Source of the DNA: an uncultured Collinsella sp.
GTDB lineage: Bacteria; Actinomycetota; Coriobacteriia; Coriobacteriales; Coriobacteriaceae
DNA: 64,000 nt
Assembly (NCBI GenBank): GCA_900548265.1
Contig: URKG01000003.1
Location: 1-64,000 of the forward strand
Direction: 5' to 3'
Below are positions 59,301 to 64,000 of this stretch, piece after piece. The notes under the pieces were generated by a model. It was not told the origin of the DNA and searched no databases. It saw only the letters and a program-made list of their open reading frames with translations. Both the position numbers and the translations under genes were made by a program. The number at the start of each line of letters is the position of its first letter. Position 1 is the first letter of the stretch.

Positions 59301-59855
59301 CGCCTTGGGGGCATCGGGGTCGACAGTGCCGGCGAGCTTGCGGCGCATGCCCGCCAGCTCATCCATGCGCGCGTCCGAAAGATCAGAAAGCGCCTTCATG
59401 AGGCTCGGGCTTGTGGGGACGGGCGCCGGGAAGGGAAAGTTAGGGTTGACCGCCGGTGCTTTGGGCGCGGTGCGCGCGGGCTGCTTCGGCTGCGCCGTAA
59501 ACGTGCGAACCGGCGTGCGCAGCCCCTCAACAGGCTCAATGCCGCTGGCGTCCAGATACGCAAGCGCCGTGGCGATGGCGTGCTTGCACATGCCGGGGTA
59601 GCGATAGGCAGCGGGGCAATCGCAGTCGTAGTCGATCACCTCGTGCTCGTCCATGTCGAGCGCCACGTGCGTCTTGTACAGGTCGCCGCGCGAGCCGCGC
59701 ACTGCACCCTCAACCGTCACGTTTTTGGAGAAGCGCGAGCCGCTGTCCTCAATCGACAGCACGGCGCCGTTGAGCATGAGCGAACGCCCCTTCATAAAGG
59801 TGCCGCTCAGCGCCGCCTCTTTCCGGAGCGCCTGCACAAACGTCCCCTGTGCCAT
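56391..59855 (-). CDS. SWIM zinc-finger and Snf2-family helicase (1154 aa)
   Basis: The protein has an N-terminal SWIM zinc finger (CDCPAAYRYPGMCKHAIA near residue 80; pattern CxC...CxH) and a long middle region of about 550 residues. A C-terminal Snf2 ATPase follows: Walker A ILADDMGLGKTLQMIAHIL near residue 718, DEAQYIKN near residue 810, and helicase-C motifs VFLISLKAGGVGLNLTAADV near 1060 and QDQATDRAHRIGQ near 1100. It should move on or remodel DNA-protein complexes. GGAGGAAG precedes the ATG. It lies downstream of dnaE on the same strand, separated by a large inverted-repeat element. No linked methylase or nuclease suggests a defence system. Confidence 0.92.
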   Translation of the reverse strand: MAQGTFVQALRKEAALSGTFMKGRSLMLNGAVLSIEDSGSRFSKNVTVEGAVRGSRGDLYKTHVALDMDEHEVIDYDCDCPAAYRYPGMCKHAIATALAYLDASGIEPVEGLRTPVRTFTAQPKQPARTAPKAPAVNPNFPFPAPVPTSPSLMKALSDLSDARMDELAGMRRKLAGTVDPDAPKAVLEPSLVPYYNPLFADRFSWALELRIRCGSVSYVVKDIDGMAAAYVRGGTFSYGKKLTFLHAPEAFDEVSVRLLDLVVATVVYLSDITSSRSASYDFARSGFVAERQLPLSEHDIVYMLDLLRGRTISFEPAWSRGTTTHRSYEVAVELSPVGEDEASAKQPPLLAAKIAPAAGGSYDLRLPADTYCFVAGDAAYLVDTHRARRADAAFAQHAAPFLSRLLPCRTPVHIAAEQVGEFCRMALPVLREYTDLTAPAVLDTVAPEPSFAMAIGVDDGLVTCKITVSYDDWSADLFSLGAPGSPFEEQRPGVPPRDEIAEFRVMDTAALYFDFYEGGLAFEERDDESLFHLLTEGLSALSELGEVMLSDRLRQISVRPAPKLSVRATVKSNLLDVELGASGLSAADLAIYLDSYKRHQTFARLTSGDIVRLDEGARAAFGLAEDLGVDAVDLLDGVSLPASSTLFVDSMLARTPALEADRDAAFRRTVERLDTLGKMDFTVPVSLKATLRGYQVDGYQWLGSLEHLGLGGILADDMGLGKTLQMIAHILARVEAGDTKPTLVVCPASLVYNWTAELERFAPSLDVCAIVGAKAQRRVQIAGAAEHNVVVTSYDLMRRDIDEYAEQDFARVVLDEAQYIKNPLTQVARAAKRLPAGVRFALTGTPIENRLSELWSIFDFLMPGLLGTRESFAKRFESPVEHAEGDSAARLQALVSPFVLRRVKEDVVADLPEKIEDTVMAQLTGEQRKLYLANQDRIAQQVQHHEASEFKKDKLKVLAELTKLRQICCDPRLHYEDYKAGSAKLDACMELVHGALDGGHHILLFSQFTGMLDIIGKRLAKEDIGFLKLTGASSKESRAKMVAQFQAGEVPVFLISLKAGGVGLNLTAADVVIHYDPWWNVAAQDQATDRAHRIGQQHTVTVYKLIAKDTIEERIMQMQESKRDLVNSVLGGDGISSALFTREDVLALLGGDGR

Positions 59856-59875
59856 CACTTCCTCCAATCCACACA

Positions 59876-60002
59876 GGGTAGCTAATTTGGGACGGGGCTA
59901 TTTTAGCTACCCCCATATGTCGGTTGAGATGCATTCCGACCCTAGCTCATTCGCCGTCAGTCAAAGGGTAGCTAAAATAGCCCCGTCCCAAATTAGCTAC
60001 CC
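59876..60002. repeat. Perfect 37-bp inverted repeat, itself palindromic
   Basis: Arms at 59876-59912 and 59966-60002 are exact complements over 37 bases, separated by 53 bases. Each arm also starts GGGTAGCTAA and ends TTAGCTACCC, so every arm can fold on its own. The element fills most of the 163 bases between dnaE and the helicase gene and probably ends dnaE transcripts. Its build suggests a transposable repeat unit rather than a simple terminator. Confidence 0.8.
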
Positions 60003-60018
60003 CTCAGCAACGCCGTCC

Positions 60019-63000
60019 CTAGATAACCGTCACGCGGCCCTGGTTACCCACGATGGCCTTAGCCTCGGCCAGCAGCGGAATCGAGCGCGCGTTGACCTTG
60101 GCAGGCACCTCGGCGCGCAGCACGCGCCCGTCCACCTGCTCGATAAAGATCTCCACGCGGTCGCCGCCCGGGTTAGTGGTGAGCACCGTGGCCAGGCGCG
60201 CCATATTGCCCTGGCTAAAGCGGCTGTTGGGCACCATGACCTCAAACACCTTGGGCTTGTTGTTCTCCTCGTTGAGCTCCAGCGGCACAATCTCCTGCGC
60301 GATGATCTGGTCGCCGCGGTCCGAGCGCTCGAGTTTGCCCTTAATACGAACAAACGCATCGGACAACTGCGCGCCAGTCTCGGGATCAACCTCGCCGTAC
60401 AGGTACCCCTCGGCCTCTTTATAGGTCTTGGGGAACACGACGACGGTGGCCTCGCCTTCCATGTCCTCGAGCTGCACGATGCCCATGGGGTCGCCGTTTT
60501 TGGTCACGCGCTTGGACACGCTCGAGACCATGCCGGCCCACCACAGTGCCTTGCCCTCGGGGATCTCCTGGTTGATGGTGCCGCCCGTGGGGTTTTGCAC
60601 TTCGTAGCCGGTATCGATCTGCGAGAACGAGAAGTCGCGCGCTTTGCTGAGCGCATACTCAAACGGACGCAGCGGGTGGTCCGAGACATAGATGCCCAGA
60701 ACCTCCTTCTCCTGGCTCAGCTTGAGGTGGCGGTCCCATTCCTGGCCGTCCGGATCGGGCACGCTGACCTCAAAGCCCGAGCCCTCAACATCACCAAACA
60801 GGTCGAAGAACGAGGTCTGGCCGCTCGCGCGGTCCTTCTGGCGCTTTATCGCGGCGTCGATGATGTTCTCGGGGTTGTTCTTGTCCACAAAGTGCATCAT
60901 CTGGCGGCGCGGATAGCCCGTGGAGTCGAAGGCACCTGCCTTGATCAGCGATTCGATCACGCGGCGGTTGGCCTGGCTCGAGTCCACGCGCTCGACAAAG
61001 TCGTGCAGCGTCTTAAACGGGCCGCCCGCCTCGCGCTCGGCGATAATCGCCTGCGCCACGCCGGTACCCACGCCGCGGATGCCGGCCAGACCAAAGCGCA
61101 CGCCTTCCTTGGTAGCCGTGAACTCGGTGCCGGACTCGTTGACATCTGGCGAAAGCACGGGGATGCCGTCGTGACGGCATGCCGAGACGTAGTGCACGAT
61201 CTTGTCGGTCTTGCCCGTGTAGGACGTCAGAACGGCCGCCATGTACTCGTGCGGATAGTGCGCCTTGAGCCACGCCGTCTGCATAACCAGGATGGCGTAG
61301 CCGGCGGAGTGCGACTTGTTGAAGGCGTAGGACGCGAACTCGAGAACATCGTCCCAAATCTTCTGGGCGACCTCGCGCGTGTAGTTGTTCTTGATAGCAC
61401 CGTTCATCCAGTGGTCGTAGGTGGTCTCGTCCGAGCCATCCTCCCAGTGGAGCACCGTCGACGTGAGCAGCTTGATCTTTTTCTTAGCCACGGGCTTACG
61501 GATACGCGAATCCGATTCGCCCTTGGAGAAGCCGCACATCTCGACGGAGATGAGCATAACCTGCTCCTGGTAGACCATGGTGCCGTAGGTTTCGCCCAGG
61601 ATGTCGTCCAGGCGGTCGTCGTAGGAGACGGCCGGCTCCTTGCCGTTCATACGGTTGATGTAGGACGAGACCATGCCGGCGCCCAGCGGGCCCGGGCGGT
61701 ATAGAGCGATCAATGCCACGACGTGCTTGTACTCGGTGGGCTTCATGTTCTTGATCGTGGCCGTCATGCCGGCGGACTCGACCTGGAAGACGCCGGCGGT
61801 GTGGCCGGAGCCCATGAGCTTAAAGATCTCGGGGTCGTCAAAGGGAATCTCTTCCTCTTTGATGTCGATGCCGAAGTTCTTCTTGATGTTGGCCTTGGCC
61901 TTGGAGATAACCGTCAGCGTGCGCAGGCCCAAAAAGTCCATCTTGAGCAGGCCCATGTCGGCGACGGTATGGCCCTCGTACTGGGTAATCTCGACGCCGC
62001 CCTTGGTGTCGAGCTTGGTGGGCACGTGCTCGTTGACGGGGTCGCGGCAGATCAGAACGGCGCACGCGTGCACGCCCTCGCCACGGGTGAGGCCCTCGAT
62101 CGAGAGCGCCGTGTCGATGATGCGGCGGGCGTCGTCGTCCTTTTTATAAGCCTCGGCAAAATCGGGGTTAAACAGATCCTCTTTGCCGGGTTGTTTGTCG
62201 AGCACCTGCTTGAGCTTGACCTTGGGGTCGCTCGAGACCATCTTGGACAGGCGCTGGCCCATGTAGACCGGGTAGTCTAGGACGCGCGCGGCGTCGTTAA
62301 TGGCCTGCTTGGCCTTAATGGTCGAGTAGGTGATGACGTGGGTGACCTTCTCGGGACCGTAGAGCTGGCGAACGTGCTCCACGACCTCGAGGCGCCGCTC
62401 ATCGTCGAAGTCCATATCGATATCGGGCATCTCGGTACGCTGCGGAGACAGGAACCTCTCGAACATCAGGCCGTTCTCGAGCGGGTCGAACGCGGTGATG
62501 TTCATGGCGTAGGCGACGATAGCGCCGGCGGCAGAACCACGGCCGGGGCCGACGCCGATGCCGTTGTCCTTGGCCCATTGCACGTACTCGGCAACGATGA
62601 GGAAGTAGGCGGCAAAGCCCTTGTCGCAGATGACCTTGTATTCGTACTCAAAGCGCTCTTTGATGTTGACTCCGCCGATCTCGCGCGTGGCCCAGTCGTC
62701 ACCGTAGTGCTGGCGCAGGCCCTTCTCGCACTCGCGGCGGAACTGGCTCTCGTGCGTCTCGCCGGGATCGAGCAGCGGGAAGCGCGGCAGGATGATGGAG
62801 TCCCAGTCCAGCTCCACGTAGCACTTGTCGGCGATCTCGAGCGTGTTGTCACAGGCCTCGGGGCAATACGGGAACATTGCCCGCATCTCCTCCTCGGTCT
62901 TCATGTAAAACTCCGAGCCGGTCATGCGCATGCGGTTGGGGTCATCGACCTTGGCGTTCATACCGATGCACATGATGACGTCCTGCACGGGCGCGTCCTC

Positions 63001-63822
63001 GCGGCGCAGGTAGTGGAAGTCGTTGGTGGCGATGACCTTGACGCCCACCTGTTTGGCGATGTCGATGAGCGTGCGGTCCATCTGCTCGTCGGTCAGGCCG
63101 TTATCGGTGGTAATGCCGTGTTCCTGGATCTCGATATAAAAGTCGCCGGGGTCGAAGGTGTCGCGGAAGGTCTCGGCCCACTTGATGGCGCCTTCCATGT
63201 CACCGCGGTCGATGTATTTGGGGATGATGCCGGCGATACAGGCACTCGTGCAAATCATGCCCTTGGCGTGGCGGCGCAGGTTGTCGAGCGTCACACGGGG
63301 CTTGTAGTAGAAGCCCTGTACGGCGGCCTCGGAGACCGTCTGCATCAGGTTGACGTAGCCCTCCTGGTCCTTGGCCAGAAGGATCATGTGGTAGAGCTCG
63401 GGCTTGTGGTCGCGGGCGAGCGTCTCGTCCGGCGTAAAGTAGACCTCGCAGCCAAAGATGGGTTTGATGACCAGGGGCGGCTTGAGCTCGTCGATGTTGC
63501 CCTTCTCGTCCCACATGGCCATGTCCTTCACATACTGGGCATGCTCGCGCGGGTTTTCCTCGGGATCGGGCTCCACCAGCTCGTCGCGGCGGTCCTTTTC
63601 CAAGAAGGCCTTGTCGTGGCTCCAGGTTTTGTACTCGGGCGTGTTGTGATTGACGGCGTCGCAGGCCAGCGCCAGGTCGGGCACGCCGTACATGTAGCCG
63701 TGGTCGGTAATGGCCACGGCGGGCATACCCAGCTCAACGGCACGGTTGACCATATCCTGGATACGGGTTGCGCCGTCGAGCATAGAGAAAACAGTGTGAT
63801 TGTGCAGATGGACGAATGCCAT
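60019..63822 (-). CDS. dnaE: DNA polymerase III alpha subunit DnaE
   Basis: DnaE is the replicative polymerase catalytic subunit. The 1267-residue product has the N-terminal PHP domain (VHLHNHTVFSMLDGATRIQD, then ITDHGYMYGV). The polymerase core has GVGPGRGSAAGAIVAYAMNI near residue 430 and the catalytic aspartates in PDIDMDFDDERR near residue 469. A helix-hairpin-helix region (GLAGIRGVGTGVAQAI near residue 910), an OB fold and a C-terminal domain ending AIVGNQGRVTVI follow. A PHP-type DnaE without an epsilon-like exonuclease domain indicates DnaE rather than PolC. GGAG lies upstream of the ATG. It is 30-60 residues longer than many homologues but uninterrupted. Confidence 0.97.
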   Translation of the reverse strand: MAFVHLHNHTVFSMLDGATRIQDMVNRAVELGMPAVAITDHGYMYGVPDLALACDAVNHNTPEYKTWSHDKAFLEKDRRDELVEPDPEENPREHAQYVKDMAMWDEKGNIDELKPPLVIKPIFGCEVYFTPDETLARDHKPELYHMILLAKDQEGYVNLMQTVSEAAVQGFYYKPRVTLDNLRRHAKGMICTSACIAGIIPKYIDRGDMEGAIKWAETFRDTFDPGDFYIEIQEHGITTDNGLTDEQMDRTLIDIAKQVGVKVIATNDFHYLRREDAPVQDVIMCIGMNAKVDDPNRMRMTGSEFYMKTEEEMRAMFPYCPEACDNTLEIADKCYVELDWDSIILPRFPLLDPGETHESQFRRECEKGLRQHYGDDWATREIGGVNIKERFEYEYKVICDKGFAAYFLIVAEYVQWAKDNGIGVGPGRGSAAGAIVAYAMNITAFDPLENGLMFERFLSPQRTEMPDIDMDFDDERRLEVVEHVRQLYGPEKVTHVITYSTIKAKQAINDAARVLDYPVYMGQRLSKMVSSDPKVKLKQVLDKQPGKEDLFNPDFAEAYKKDDDARRIIDTALSIEGLTRGEGVHACAVLICRDPVNEHVPTKLDTKGGVEITQYEGHTVADMGLLKMDFLGLRTLTVISKAKANIKKNFGIDIKEEEIPFDDPEIFKLMGSGHTAGVFQVESAGMTATIKNMKPTEYKHVVALIALYRPGPLGAGMVSSYINRMNGKEPAVSYDDRLDDILGETYGTMVYQEQVMLISVEMCGFSKGESDSRIRKPVAKKKIKLLTSTVLHWEDGSDETTYDHWMNGAIKNNYTREVAQKIWDDVLEFASYAFNKSHSAGYAILVMQTAWLKAHYPHEYMAAVLTSYTGKTDKIVHYVSACRHDGIPVLSPDVNESGTEFTATKEGVRFGLAGIRGVGTGVAQAIIAEREAGGPFKTLHDFVERVDSSQANRRVIESLIKAGAFDSTGYPRRQMMHFVDKNNPENIIDAAIKRQKDRASGQTSFFDLFGDVEGSGFEVSVPDPDGQEWDRHLKLSQEKEVLGIYVSDHPLRPFEYALSKARDFSFSQIDTGYEVQNPTGGTINQEIPEGKALWWAGMVSSVSKRVTKNGDPMGIVQLEDMEGEATVVVFPKTYKEAEGYLYGEVDPETGAQLSDAFVRIKGKLERSDRGDQIIAQEIVPLELNEENNKPKVFEVMVPNSRFSQGNMARLATVLTTNPGGDRVEIFIEQVDGRVLRAEVPAKVNARSIPLLAEAKAIVGNQGRVTVI

Positions 63823-63921
63823 GTGATGAGCTCCGATGCGGGTTCGTGTTCTGACTGAACGATTTTACCCCACGGCACGGACAGCACCCGAACCTAGCCA
63901 AACCCACACGGCTCCCCTTGC

Positions 63922-63988
63922 AGTTGCGGTGAAATACGGACTGTTTGGCGGCTTTTTTGGCCAAAACAGTCCGTATTCCACCGCAAGT
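63922..63988. repeat. Palindromic element with TTGCGGTGA ends, copy B
   Basis: TTGCGGTGAAATACGGACTG (63924 on) pairs with its complement ending at 63986 over 23 bases with one mismatch, around GGCGGCTTTTTTGGCC-type bases. The ends TTGCGGTGA(A/G)ATA match those of the element at 2982-3046, while the inner parts differ. It lies upstream of dnaE near the window edge. Confidence 0.7.
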
Positions 63989-64000
63989 TATCTGAGGGCT

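Noticed and set aside
62338..63858. Long open frames on the plus strand opposite dnaE and similar long frames opposite queA, fhs and the helicase gene
   Set aside because: They are mirror frames of GC-rich coding sequence with unlikely amino-acid composition (rich in His, Arg, Gly, Ala and Val).
1..64000. tRNA or rRNA genes
   Set aside because: No T-loop or anticodon-arm pattern convincing enough to call was seen on either strand by eye; a covariance scan was not possible.

Overview
The window looks like chromosome from a gut Coriobacteriia, most likely Collinsella (Actinomycetota). This is inferred from the GC-rich sequence, Gram-positive style surface proteins (Tat or Sec signal plus C-terminal anchor) and overall gene content; no rRNA or species marker is present, so the genus is an inference. 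About 45 protein genes are supported, plus a cobalamin riboswitch, a tracrRNA, a CRISPR array and several families of short inverted-repeat elements. I recognised no tRNA or rRNA gene.

1-31.5 kb is mostly core genome. It holds a short-chain dehydrogenase, a coiled-coil membrane protein, a queuosine operon (DUF3267 protein, queH, queA), a methionyl-tRNA synthetase-like enzyme, an rRNA m5C methyltransferase, DegV, class III fructose-1,6-bisphosphatase and two GtrA-family membrane proteins. Next comes a two-gene surface operon (16.0-19.8 kb and 15.1-16.0 kb) whose products carry five transcobalamin-like DUF4430 domains, behind what reads as a cobalamin riboswitch (about 19.87-20.07 kb). An ABC1/UbiB-type kinase, a C69 dipeptidase, the one-carbon genes fchA-folD, a zinc-ribbon membrane protein, two tandemly duplicated lipoproteins and a Tat-exported, wall-anchored PI-PLC-like protein follow.

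31.5-42.9 kb is accessory. After small genes (PH-like protein, HicB-like protein, ADP-ribosylglycohydrolase) there is a decayed stretch with orphan CRISPR repeats, a possible toxin-antitoxin-like small locus and broken small genes. It leads into a 25-repeat CRISPR array and a complete type II-A cas operon (cas9-cas1-cas2-csn2, minus strand). The array is transcribed away from csn2, its repeats decay at the far end, and the tracrRNA lies divergently beside the cas9 start codon with the likely cas9 promoter inside its anti-repeat.

43-64 kb returns to core genome: zinc-ribbon proteins, a cation diffusion facilitator, formate-tetrahydrofolate ligase (which with fchA and folD completes a formate to methylene-THF route), ruvCAB, a NadE homologue whose catalytic motifs are all degraded, a superoxide reductase, a SWIM/Snf2 helicase and dnaE.

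The most interesting items are the riboswitch-controlled DUF4430 surface operon, the nested tracrRNA/cas9 promoter, the genes and orphan repeats embedded in the CRISPR trailer, the NadE pseudoenzyme, and at least four different inverted-repeat element families.
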